Below, piece by piece: positions 6,659 to 14,250 of a stretch of 21,875 nt of DNA. The stretch is from CAUUCF01 sp045580225 (GTDB lineage: Bacteria > Pseudomonadota > Gammaproteobacteria > UBA9339), in NCBI GenBank assembly GCA_045580225.1, contig JAZNNJ010000011.1, forward strand, positions 1 to 21,875, written 5' to 3'. The first letter of the stretch is position 1; each line of letters starts with the position of its first letter. The notes below the pieces were generated by a model that made no database searches, was not told the DNA's origin, and saw only the letters and a program-made list of their open reading frames with translations. The translations under genes and the position numbers were made by a program.

Positions 6659-7780
6659 TTAACGTAATTTACCAGATGCTCTTAAAATATTTTGGTATTC
6701 TTTCTCCGCTAATATACCCTCTTTAAATTTATCCGTAGCATCATCCACAAAAGTAGAACCATACTCTTTCATTAAGTTACGAACAACCGACACAATACGA
6801 TTTAAATCTTCGTCCAATAACAATTCTCTAACTTGCTCATCAAAATACATATACTCCCTGATCGCAACTTGTTTACCATCAACAGTAGGCAATAACCGCT
6901 GACAAACAATTAAACGCAAAGTTTCGATAATATCTAGTACTTTTCCTTCGCGTTCTTCTTTGGAAAAACTTCCTACTAAACGGCGAACAGTTTCCGGCAC
7001 CCCTACTGTATGCAGAGTAGTATAAACCGGATGTCCGGTTAAAGCTGCGTCAATGACCGCAGTTATAGTTTCGCTGTCTCTAGCTTCCCCAACTAAAATT
7101 AATCTCGGTTTCCTACGCAGTGCATTACGTACCCCAGCCGCAAATGAAGGTAAATGTTTAGGAATTTCAGACTGACTAATAATTGCAGTCGGAGTATTTA
7201 ACATATCATAAACAAACTCAATTGGCGCCTCATAAGTCAAAATCTTACGATTACAACTTTCATTTTCAGCAATGTATCTAATTACTGAAGCTAATAAAGT
7301 AGTTTTACCAGAACCAGTTGGTCCTGTAACATATACTACCCCATTTTGGGGAGTAATCATATCAATAATTCTTTTAGGTAAATTCAACGTTTCCAATTTA
7401 GGAGGTTCTATCGGAATAGTTCGCAAAGTTATCTGAATACCATTGTGTCCCTCAACTTGACATGCAGTACCATTAACTCGGTACCGAAAACGCTCATTAC
7501 GCGAAGGTCTAAATTCATAATAAGTATCAACATCTACTCCGGATAATAATTGCGTTGTCCCGTTAGGTCCGTATAAATAATTAATAATATCACCAACTTC
7601 TTGAGCCGATAATTTACGTTTAGTTATAGGACGCAAAAAACCCATTATCTCAGTAAATACCCGTTCATTAGTTTGAAAAGTAATATCTGAAGAATTTAAA
7701 TCACTACAGTACTTCAAAAGACCATCTAAATTATCTGCTCCAAATCGTAATGGTTCATTAGGATACAAAAAATCACTCAC
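6659..7780 (-). CDS. dotB: Dot/Icm type IVB secretion ATPase DotB
   Basis: Cytosolic hexameric ATPase of the PilT/VirB11-like secretion family that docks on the DotO base of the Dot/Icm machine and powers effector export. The 373 residues match known DotB. Visible are the N-terminal domain (1-125), Walker A GPTGSGKT (153-160), Asp box TYEAPIE (182-188), Walker B LILVGEARD (227-235) with catalytic Glu232, and His box TGHPVYTTLHT (248-258). The start is GTG, overlapping the dotC stop by four bases (GTGA). The dotD-dotC-dotB order is that of Legionella and Coxiella. All ATPase motifs are intact, arguing that the secretion system is functional, though the remaining dot/icm genes lie outside the window. 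Confidence 0.97.
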   Translation of the reverse strand: MSDFLYPNEPLRFGADNLDGLLKYCSDLNSSDITFQTNERVFTEIMGFLRPITKRKLSAQEVGDIINYLYGPNGTTQLLSGVDVDTYYEFRPSRNERFRYRVNGTACQVEGHNGIQITLRTIPIEPPKLETLNLPKRIIDMITPQNGVVYVTGPTGSGKTTLLASVIRYIAENESCNRKILTYEAPIEFVYDMLNTPTAIISQSEIPKHLPSFAAGVRNALRRKPRLILVGEARDSETITAVIDAALTGHPVYTTLHTVGVPETVRRLVGSFSKEEREGKVLDIIETLRLIVCQRLLPTVDGKQVAIREYMYFDEQVRELLLDEDLNRIVSVVRNLMKEYGSTFVDDATDKFKEGILAEKEYQNILRASGKLR

Positions 7781-8622
7781 TCGCCACCATAATCATTGAC
7801 CTTTTTTATTCCATTTGTCCCTTCCATACGTTCTCTTGAATAAAATTCATTCATCTTATGTACACCAACTGGCTTCCAGGATTCCCCATTAAAGTTAAAC
7901 TTAGCAGTAGTTGAAATTCTTAATAAACGCTCATTAATGCGCAACTCATTATCTCCACCAACAATACCATTCTCAGCTTCTGACAAATATGGTGGAGTAA
8001 CAATATTCTGAACTAACAACTTATGGTACAAAACCATACCATTAAAATCACGTAATAATTTATTTAAATTCAATTCGAAAATCTGATTAGCTTGCTCCAT
8101 GCCTTCAAACCACCCCTTACGAACCGCCTCATTCCAAATCACCTTTTCTTCGGTAGTTTTAGGCAATAATGACCGATTAGGAGTTTCCGGTTTCTGAATA
8201 TTAATTACTAAATATTGCTTCCAAGTTGGAGAAACAGTAATTAACTTTGGCATCTGAATAATTCGATAAACGCGATCTGAGGTAACAATCGTATCTTCAT
8301 CCGCATGCTCAAAACGACAACTTCCCTCTACTAAGATTGGCGGTAAAACCTCACTTCCTAAAATCAGAAAGTTAAAATTAAAAATCGTATTAAGTTTATA
8401 CTCGTAACGATTAAGCATCATATTTAAAGATCTAGCTTGCCAAGCAAGGCCGGACTGGGTGCCATATTCACGAGCAACTTGTTTAATAGTATTTTTACGA
8501 AGATTTTCCTTTGCTATACTTTCTGTTACTGCATTAATGTTAGGTTTTTCTGTAACTATTTTACCGCTACAACCAACCAATAAAGCAGCTAATATACAAA
8601 AACAATTCGGCCATTTACTCAT
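7777..8622 (-). CDS. dotC: Dot/Icm outer-membrane lipoprotein DotC
   Basis: Lipoprotein of the Dot/Icm core complex that, with DotD, brings DotH to the outer membrane and forms part of the outer-membrane cap. The 281-residue protein begins with a signal peptide and a lipobox LLVGC (Cys18 as the lipid-bearing residue). Family-like segments include the FNFNFLILGSEVLPPILVEG stretch (about 80-99) and WKQYLVINIQKPETPNRSLLPKT. AGGAAAC precedes the ATG. It begins 15 bases after dotD and overlaps dotB by four bases. Recognised from gene order, the lipobox and the characteristic internal motif. Confidence 0.93.
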   Translation of the reverse strand: MSKWPNCFCILAALLVGCSGKIVTEKPNINAVTESIAKENLRKNTIKQVAREYGTQSGLAWQARSLNMMLNRYEYKLNTIFNFNFLILGSEVLPPILVEGSCRFEHADEDTIVTSDRVYRIIQMPKLITVSPTWKQYLVINIQKPETPNRSLLPKTTEEKVIWNEAVRKGWFEGMEQANQIFELNLNKLLRDFNGMVLYHKLLVQNIVTPPYLSEAENGIVGGDNELRINERLLRISTTAKFNFNGESWKPVGVHKMNEFYSRERMEGTNGIKKVNDYGGE

Positions 8623-8637
8623 GTTTCCTTTCCCCTA

Positions 8638-9123
8638 CTACTTAATGTAACGCAACTCCAGCGTTTTATTTTTAACATCAACCACTACATTTGCTTTATG
8701 ACCACATTGCAAATTAATATTCTTTAATACCTCACCTACCGTTGAATTCTTAGCCGACAAAGTAATCAAAATCGGCGTGCCAGATAACTTACCCAATATC
8801 CTATAACGATAACCCATCGACTTAGCTAAATATTTCATTAAATTGTCCACTGGACCATTCCAATCTAAAGAAATCAACTGTTCTAATTCAAAAACTTTCG
8901 GCAAATTACTATCTATATTTTTATGTCCATGAGGATGCAGATTTTTTTCTATTTCAGCTAACTCCGCTAACGACTGACTAACTGATTCCGCAGCCGCAGC
9001 TAATTTATTTTCAGCCACTACAAGATCCTTATCACCATACATAAGACGACCAGAAGGTGTTTTATAACCAGAGCAACCCGCAATAAATAATACCATACAA
9101 CTCATTAAAATTCTCTTACACAT
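8638..9123 (-). CDS. dotD: Dot/Icm outer-membrane lipoprotein DotD
   Basis: Small lipoprotein of the Dot/Icm outer-membrane complex, partner of DotC and DotH. The 161 residues start with a signal peptide and lipobox FIAGC (Cys17). An alanine- and glutamate-rich helical segment follows (about 35-65), then a C-terminal globular part (about 75-160) that fits the secretin N0-like fold reported for DotD, with LEQLISLDWNGPVDNLMKYLA and LKNINLQCGHKANVVVDV. AAGGA lies nine bases before the ATG. It is the first gene of the dotD-dotC-dotB-TSCPD transcript and has a promoter at 9149-9177. Identification rests on size, lipobox, fold pattern and gene order. Confidence 0.92.
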   Translation of the reverse strand: MCKRILMSCMVLFIAGCSGYKTPSGRLMYGDKDLVVAENKLAAAAESVSQSLAELAEIEKNLHPHGHKNIDSNLPKVFELEQLISLDWNGPVDNLMKYLAKSMGYRYRILGKLSGTPILITLSAKNSTVGEVLKNINLQCGHKANVVVDVKNKTLELRYIK

Positions 9124-9148
9124 ATACCACCATCCTTAATATTTCTAT

Positions 9149-9177
9149 AAGATATTATACATGATTTACTTTGTCAA
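9149..9177 (-). promoter_or_regulatory. Predicted promoter of the dotDCB operon
   Basis: A perfect TTGACA (9172-9177, minus strand) is followed after 17 bases by TATCTT (9149-9154). A perfect TATAAT (9154-9159) overlaps this but is only 12 bases from TTGACA. It may be used alone or with a poorer -35 box. The shared 19-base element lies across the promoter. Confidence 0.6.
9153..9173. repeat. Promoter element shared with purA (dotD copy)
   Basis: TATTATAC and GATTTACTTTG on the plus strand, separated by AT; the same two words are joined without the AT at 4243-4261. It overlaps both the -35 TTGACA and the TATAAT of the dotD promoter. Confidence 0.6.
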
Positions 9178-9202
9178 GCTATATTCATCTTTGAGTCTAT
9201 TT

Positions 9203-9231
9203 TTGATATACTCCGTTAACAATAGTAAATT
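9203..9231 (+). promoter_or_regulatory. Possible promoter of lptM
   Basis: TTGATA (9203-9208), a 17-base spacer, then TAAATT (9226-9231), 13 bases before the ATG. The -10 match is modest. Confidence 0.4.
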
Positions 9232-9244
9232 ATAGAAATAAACC

Positions 9245-9364
9245 ATGAAAAAAACGCTATTTTTTTTAACCATATTAACGATTAGTTGTGGCAACTACGG
9301 CCCATTAAGCTTGCCAAAATTTGAACATAACTTACATGATAGCTACGCGTTTTTAAAGTGGTGA
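9245..9364 (+). CDS. lptM: LptM (YifL)-like small outer-membrane lipoprotein
   Basis: A 39-residue open frame with the layout of LptM, the lipoprotein that helps LptD mature in the LPS export machine. It has a Lys-Lys N terminus, a hydrophobic run of about ten residues, a lipobox TISC (Cys15), then GNYGPLSLP, closely matching the family's C-G-x-x-GPLYLP motif. The tail of about 15 residues is not conserved-looking. There is no good Shine-Dalgarno, only a purine-rich AGAAA. Its last 12 bases overlap the 3' end of parE, which is convergent. In gammaproteobacteria lptM commonly precedes lysA/dapF; neither follows here, so it is an orphan. The lipobox and GPLxLP motif make chance unlikely, but the shortness leaves some doubt. 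Confidence 0.8.
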   Translation: MKKTLFFLTILTISCGNYGPLSLPKFEHNLHDSYAFLKW

Positions 9365-11206
9365 AACAAGATCCCCTTTTTCTTCTAACCATAATTTACG
9401 GTCATAAACTCTTTTTTTGGATAACAACAAATCAACCATTGCTATCGCTTCTTCAGGAGATGTAATTTGTACCAATTTTCTAGTTTTAGGATCCATCGTG
9501 GTTTCTTTTAATTGTTCAGGATTCATTTCCCCTAAACCTTTAAAACGCTGAATAATCACATTCCTATTTTTTTTATTTTGTAAAATTTTTTCCTTTTCTT
9601 GATCATCGATTGCATAATAAATTTCTTTACCTAAATCAATACGGTACAACGGAGGCACAGCAACGAAAACATGTCCATTTTCTATCAAAGGCAAAAAATG
9701 TTTTAAAAATAACGCATTCAACAAAGTTGCGATGTGTAACCCATCAGAATCAGCATCGGCTAAAATACAAATCTTGCCGTATCTCAAATTAGACAAATCA
9801 CTGCTATTTGGCTCTACTCCCAATGCTATAGAAATATCCTGTATTTCCTGGGAAGATAAAATTTTATCCTTAGTAACTTCCCAAGTATTTAATATCTTAC
9901 CACGAATTGGTAAAACTGCTTGAAAATTTCTATCTCTAGCTTGCTTTGCAGATCCACCAGCTGAATTACCTTCAACAATAAACAACTCAGTTTCTAAGGT
10001 TTTTAGAACACAATCTGCCAGTTTACCTGGTAAAGGCGGGCCATTAAAACGCTTTCTTGCAATTTTATTTTCAATATTATTACGTTTACGTGCATTAGCC
10101 AAACACAATTCCACTAAAATTTTACCGTACTCTACATGTTGATTAAGCCAAATACTCACACCGTCTCTAACTAAATTGGTTACTACTGCAGTAGCCGAAC
10201 GCGATGTCAAACGTTCTTTAGTCTGCCCCAGAAATTGAGGATCTTCCATTTTTAATGCCAGCACAAACGAACAATTAGCTAAACAATCATCCGAAGACAA
10301 CTTGATATTTTTAGCTAATTTATGCAATTCACAAAACTCTTTTATTGCCTCTAATATTCCAATACGAAATCCATTAACATGAGTACCTTGATTAGTCGGA
10401 ATTAAATTAACATAACTATCCCCTATTAATGATACCTCCTCACTCCAACCCAATACTAAATCTAAAATGAAACCGTTGTAGCTTTGCTGTAAAACAATCA
10501 ACTCTGGGAATAAAAGATTACAACTGGCTAAATGCTCATTTAAATACTCGTAAATACCCTGCCTATAATACCACACACAACTATATTCAGGAGTTACAAA
10601 ATTAACTTTTAACCCAGGACATAAAAAACTTTTAGATTCTAACAATTTTCTTAAAATTTCAATTTGAAAATCAGTTTTATCAAAATATTCAGGATTAGGT
10701 ATAAAAGAAATTTCTGTTCCCGTTTTAGTTTCATTCTCGCTTAATACCGTTAAAGATTGATAAACATCACCATTTAAAAAGCTAATTTGATATTTTTTAG
10801 AATCACGATAAATCAATGCCGTTAATTCTTTCGACAAAGCATTCACTACTGAAATTCCTACTCCATGCAAACCTCCAGAATAACGATATTGCTTTTTAGA
10901 AAACTTAGCTCCCGCATGAAGCTTTGTAAAAATTAATTCAGCTCCTGACACATTCAATTCCGGATGTAAATCTACCGGTATCCCTCGACCATTATCCTTA
11001 ATTATTATTCGGTTTCCTTTTTCTATTATTACTGATATTTCCGTAGCATAACCTGCCAAAACCTCATCAATAGCATTATCGATAGCTTCTTCTGCTAAAT
11101 GATTAGGCGAACTAGTATCAGTATACATTCCTGGGCGTTTTTTTACAGGCTCCAATCCGTTTAATACTTCAATTGCCGATGAATCATACATATATTCACA
11201 AACCAT
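9353..11206 (-). CDS. parE: DNA topoisomerase IV subunit B
   Basis: ATPase subunit of topoisomerase IV, which with ParC decatenates daughter chromosomes. The 617 residues fit ParE. The GHKL ATPase has EAIDNAIDE (Asn44), DNGRGIP (71-77) and GGLHGVG (111-117); the TOPRIM domain has EGNSAGGSA (412-420) and DADSDG (484-489); QRFKGLGEMNPEQL is at 553-566. RPGMYTDTSSPNHL near the N terminus is the ParE rather than the GyrB form. Two in-frame ATGs (11206 and five codons later) are possible, with no clear Shine-Dalgarno for either; the first overlaps the M50 gene by 11 bases. It is the last gene of the ten-gene chain and ends inside convergent lptM. No parC lies in the window. Confidence 0.96.
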   Translation of the reverse strand: MVCEYMYDSSAIEVLNGLEPVKKRPGMYTDTSSPNHLAEEAIDNAIDEVLAGYATEISVIIEKGNRIIIKDNGRGIPVDLHPELNVSGAELIFTKLHAGAKFSKKQYRYSGGLHGVGISVVNALSKELTALIYRDSKKYQISFLNGDVYQSLTVLSENETKTGTEISFIPNPEYFDKTDFQIEILRKLLESKSFLCPGLKVNFVTPEYSCVWYYRQGIYEYLNEHLASCNLLFPELIVLQQSYNGFILDLVLGWSEEVSLIGDSYVNLIPTNQGTHVNGFRIGILEAIKEFCELHKLAKNIKLSSDDCLANCSFVLALKMEDPQFLGQTKERLTSRSATAVVTNLVRDGVSIWLNQHVEYGKILVELCLANARKRNNIENKIARKRFNGPPLPGKLADCVLKTLETELFIVEGNSAGGSAKQARDRNFQAVLPIRGKILNTWEVTKDKILSSQEIQDISIALGVEPNSSDLSNLRYGKICILADADSDGLHIATLLNALFLKHFLPLIENGHVFVAVPPLYRIDLGKEIYYAIDDQEKEKILQNKKNRNVIIQRFKGLGEMNPEQLKETTMDPKTRKLVQITSPEEAIAMVDLLLSKKRVYDRKLWLEEKGDLVSPL

Positions 11207-11855
11207 AAAATAAATTTACGCACAGTATACCAAATTTCACTAAAGGCAGTAAAATAAACGTTAAAATTTTGGTATAAATTAATAAGAGAATAATCCAAAC
11301 ACCATAACGTCTAAAAAATGAATACAAACTTATGTATTTATCGATTGGCATTAAAAATCTAAGTACAACTCCACCATCAAAAGTAGGAATAGGCAACAAA
11401 TTGAAAAAACCTAACATAATATTTATCATAACCCCAGCCTGACACATCAGTGAAAAAAAACCACTAAATTGCATATCCAAGGTTGGATAAATAGTTAATA
11501 ATTTAAATATCCCTCCCCACAAAAAAGCCATGATAAAATTAGAAAAGGGTCCTGCCAACAATACCAAAGCTTCATCACGAGCAATATTTTTAAAATTACG
11601 CGAATCAATAGGCACAGGTTTAGCCCAACCAAAAATAATTCCCATTCCAGACAATAAACATAATACTGGAAATAATACTGTCCCCATTAAATCTATATGT
11701 TTAAAAGGATCTAAACTAACTCTTCCTGACGCATAAGCAGTTTTATCACCTAATAAAAACGCTACTATAGCATGAGCTGCTTCATGCATAGTAATCGCCA
11801 ATAAAATCGGCAAAATACAAATTGCCGCATGTTGAATAAGATTAAGATTTTGCAT
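11196..11855 (-). CDS. Site-2-type membrane metalloprotease (M50 family)
   Basis: Polytopic inner-membrane zinc protease of the short YwhC/Rv2869-like M50 branch, 219 residues without a PDZ domain. The zinc motif HEAAH is at 24-28 in the first membrane segment; AGPFSNFIMA (101-110) is the conserved family loop; and NLLPIPTFDGG (152-162) supplies the third zinc ligand Asp160. At least five hydrophobic segments are visible. Such enzymes cleave within the membrane, but the substrate is unknown. Translation is coupled at both ends: its ATG shares one base with the stop of the BON gene (TAATG) and its end overlaps parE by 11 bases. Confidence 0.9.
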   Translation of the reverse strand: MQNLNLIQHAAICILPILLAITMHEAAHAIVAFLLGDKTAYASGRVSLDPFKHIDLMGTVLFPVLCLLSGMGIIFGWAKPVPIDSRNFKNIARDEALVLLAGPFSNFIMAFLWGGIFKLLTIYPTLDMQFSGFFSLMCQAGVMINIMLGFFNLLPIPTFDGGVVLRFLMPIDKYISLYSFFRRYGVWIILLLIYTKILTFILLPLVKFGILCVNLFYGL

Positions 11856-12418
11856 TAGTTATACTCAAAAAGTTTAATAATTTTTTTAATCCCATCGATC
11901 TTTTGCAATGCCTTCACCGCTAGATCGCTTTGTGAACGACTAACTAACCCCATAATATATACGATTCCATTTTCAGTCACTACTTTGGTATTAGAAGTAT
12001 TTAACCCTGGAATAGTATAAAGTTGCATTTTTATTTTAGCAGTCAACCAAACATCTTTTTTACGCACCTCTTCGGAAGTAGGTTTTTGAATTTTAATCTC
12101 ATCATACACCATTTTAATGTTAGTTGTTTTTTTCACTAAATTTAAAATTTTATCATGTAAATTTTGAGTAGGCGTTTGCCCAACTAATAAAACTACCTGA
12201 TTAAATACCGTTACTGAAATGTGAGAACTACGATAAATCTCTTTGTCATTTTTTAATCTAGCCTCAATTACTATAGCTTGTTGGTGGTCTGAAACAATCA
12301 CTTTTGAAGAACGGTGATCACCTAACCAAGTACCTACCACTGTTCCAACTCCTAAAGCCGCTGGGACACAAGCCGTCAAATTTAATGCCATAACTAAAAA
12401 CATTAATAAATTTTGCAT
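11855..12418 (-). CDS. Lipoprotein with two BON domains (DolP/YraP-like)
   Basis: A 187-residue outer-membrane lipoprotein. The signal peptide ends in lipobox LTAC (Cys17), followed by the glycine-rich GVGTVVGTWLGDHRSS typical of DolP. Two BON domains follow, at about 46-112 (core NQVVLLVGQTPTQ) and 122-185 (core NGIVYIMGLVSRSQ). DolP binds anionic phospholipid and supports outer-membrane integrity and the BAM complex. AAGGA lies seven bases before the ATG, which overlaps the yfgM stop by one base. In gammaproteobacteria bamB normally follows yfgM; here this lipoprotein takes its place. The family is clear; DolP orthology is probable. Confidence 0.88.
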   Translation of the reverse strand: MQNLLMFLVMALNLTACVPAALGVGTVVGTWLGDHRSSKVIVSDHQQAIVIEARLKNDKEIYRSSHISVTVFNQVVLLVGQTPTQNLHDKILNLVKKTTNIKMVYDEIKIQKPTSEEVRKKDVWLTAKIKMQLYTIPGLNTSNTKVVTENGIVYIMGLVSRSQSDLAVKALQKIDGIKKIIKLFEYN

Positions 12419-13023
12419 TAAAAATTCCTTAATTTTAACAACAAGACCGTAGGTACTTTACCGGTAGTATCTAAGTATAACTTCTTAGCTTTTTGATAAT
12501 TATCAAATGCTTTCGGAGAATCATTTTTTTTAACAAAATAATCACCCCATAATTCGTAATTTTCTGCCCATTTTTTACTTCCTAAAATATCCAAATATTT
12601 TTTAGCCTCTTTTAAATCACCTTCTTCCAATAATATCCGTATTAACCGAAAACATGATATATTTTTTAATTCAGGAATTAAATAATGCCTTTGGTTCCAA
12701 ATTAATGCACTTTTAGCCTTTTGATAATTACCATTTTCTACTTCAATTTTCGCTAGCCATAAATTCGCAAAACCAGCATATGTCGTTTTAGGATAATCAT
12801 TAATTATCTGTTCAGCGTACAACTTAGCTCCACCAATATCGTGCTTATTTGCCATATCTACAAGTTGAACATAAAGTTTTGAAGCTTGTAAATTATAACT
12901 GTTATAATATTTTTTGTAACAAGTACTTACTATAATTAGCAACACCATCACCATGGTTATCGCTGAAAAAAAAATAAACCAACGATTATTTAAACCTTTT
13001 AATTGATCTAATTTTGATTTCAT
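12418..13023 (-). CDS. yfgM: YfgM-like membrane-anchored TPR protein
   Basis: A 201-residue protein with a single N-terminal membrane anchor (about 15-34) and a periplasmic domain of tetratricopeptide-like helices, seen as repeated A-K-x-Y/A-E-x-x-x-x-Y-P, GNYQKAKSAL and GDLKEAKKYLD units. It fits the YfgM/TPR_21 family, an ancillary subunit that contacts SecYEG and periplasmic chaperones. It directly follows hisS with a four-base ATGA overlap, the conserved hisS-yfgM order, which strengthens the assignment more than sequence similarity alone. No bamB or der gene follows. Confidence 0.85.
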   Translation of the reverse strand: MKSKLDQLKGLNNRWFIFFSAITMVMVLLIIVSTCYKKYYNSYNLQASKLYVQLVDMANKHDIGGAKLYAEQIINDYPKTTYAGFANLWLAKIEVENGNYQKAKSALIWNQRHYLIPELKNISCFRLIRILLEEGDLKEAKKYLDILGSKKWAENYELWGDYFVKKNDSPKAFDNYQKAKKLYLDTTGKVPTVLLLKLRNF

Positions 13024-14246
13024 AACTTAACTCTTTGTTCAAAATATTTTACTAATTCCGTCATCGATATTATCTCTTCCTCCTTAGATTGTAAATTTAT
13101 TATTTTACAATTCTCCTGACCAACGAACACTGCCATATGTGCTTTATTTGAAAAAGAACGCTTATAAAGATTACCTGCTTTAACTATTTCTGTAACAACA
13201 TCATAACCAAGATTTCGCAATTCTTCAATCACCTTCCAAGGAAGTTTTTCAAAGCTATCACTACCTAAAAAAATAATATTTTGTAAAGAAATATCTCCAA
13301 ACGAAATTAAATCTAACAATCGTTCCATACCTATAGCAAAACCACACGCAGGTGTTGCTTTTCCACCCATTTCCTCTACTAGCCTATCGTAGCGCCCTCC
13401 TGCACATACCGTATTTTGTTGACGATCATCAATTAATTTCCATTCAAAAACAGTCTGATTATAATAATCTAACCCTCTAACCAAACGTTGATTAACTACA
13501 AATGGAATATTTAATTCACTTAAAACCTTCATTAAATTTTCTAAACGATTTAAAGAAAATGATGATAAATAATTAGAAATTTTAGGAGCATTTTCAATTA
13601 AATTCTGCATTTCAGGAACTTTACTATCCAATAAACGTAAAGGATTTTTCTCTAAACGAATTTTCATATTTTCATCTAAAACATCTAAATATTTATTAAA
13701 ATATTCAACCAAAATTTCTCGATATTTAAAACGTTCTTCAATTTCACCAATGGAGTTTAATTCTAAAACCATTTTAGAAGATATCCCCAAAATTTGCCAC
13801 CAACGCCAAATTGCCAATAATTGTTCTGTTTCCACTTCTATTCCTGAAAAACCAAATGCTTCAACCCCAAACTGGTGAAACTGACGATATCTACCTTTCT
13901 GAGGACGTTCATGCCTAAACATCGGGCCATAATAAAAAAATCGCTGTTTCTGATTATGTAATAAACCATGTTCTAATCCAAAACGTACGGTACTAGCGGT
14001 ACCTTCTGGCCTTAAGGTTAACTCTTCATTGTGATCTTTAAAAGAATACATTTCCTTTTCAACAATATCCGTTGCCTCACCAATCGATCTATTAAACAAT
14101 GCTGTTTTCTCTAAAATAGGAAAACGAATCTCTTGATACCCATATAGTTGAATATTATCTATTAATTTTTTTTCCAAACTTACCCATTTTTCTACCTTAT
14201 CAGGTAAAAAATCTTGCATTCCTCTAACCGCCGTTATACCTTTCAC
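13020..14246 (-). CDS. hisS: Histidyl-tRNA synthetase
   Basis: Charges tRNA-His with histidine. The 408 residues are a normal class II HisRS. Visible are the N-terminal ITAVRGMQDFLP, motif 2 parts TLRPEGTAS (77-85) and FRHERPQKGRYRQF (110-123), the histidine-binding LVRGLDYYNQTVFEW (255-269), AGGRYD (282-287) and motif 3 GFAIGMER (302-309). The anticodon-binding domain fills about 325-408. The start is GTG. An AAAGGGTG unit is repeated in tandem so that one copy supplies the stop of the upstream FNT gene and the Shine-Dalgarno, while the next supplies the GTG. It overlaps yfgM by four bases. Confidence 0.97.
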   Translation of the reverse strand: MKGITAVRGMQDFLPDKVEKWVSLEKKLIDNIQLYGYQEIRFPILEKTALFNRSIGEATDIVEKEMYSFKDHNEELTLRPEGTASTVRFGLEHGLLHNQKQRFFYYGPMFRHERPQKGRYRQFHQFGVEAFGFSGIEVETEQLLAIWRWWQILGISSKMVLELNSIGEIEERFKYREILVEYFNKYLDVLDENMKIRLEKNPLRLLDSKVPEMQNLIENAPKISNYLSSFSLNRLENLMKVLSELNIPFVVNQRLVRGLDYYNQTVFEWKLIDDRQQNTVCAGGRYDRLVEEMGGKATPACGFAIGMERLLDLISFGDISLQNIIFLGSDSFEKLPWKVIEELRNLGYDVVTEIVKAGNLYKRSFSNKAHMAVFVGQENCKIINLQSKEEEIISMTELVKYFEQRVKL

Positions 14247-14250
14247 CCTT

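Noticed and set aside
6487..6726. Plus-strand open frame of 79 codons across the TSCPD gene and the end of dotB
   Set aside because: It is the reverse complement of two recognisable genes and shows no protein family features.
9154..9177. TTGACA and TATAAT upstream of dotD as one ordinary promoter
   Set aside because: The two perfect boxes are only 12 bases apart, too short for sigma70; TATCTT at 17 bases was preferred.
9353..11206. Calling the topoisomerase subunit GyrB
   Set aside because: RPGMYTDTSSPNHL and the 617-residue length without the large GyrB insertion fit ParE.
11530..11736. Plus-strand frame opposite the M50 protease
   Set aside because: It is antisense to HExxH protease coding sequence with no independent evidence.
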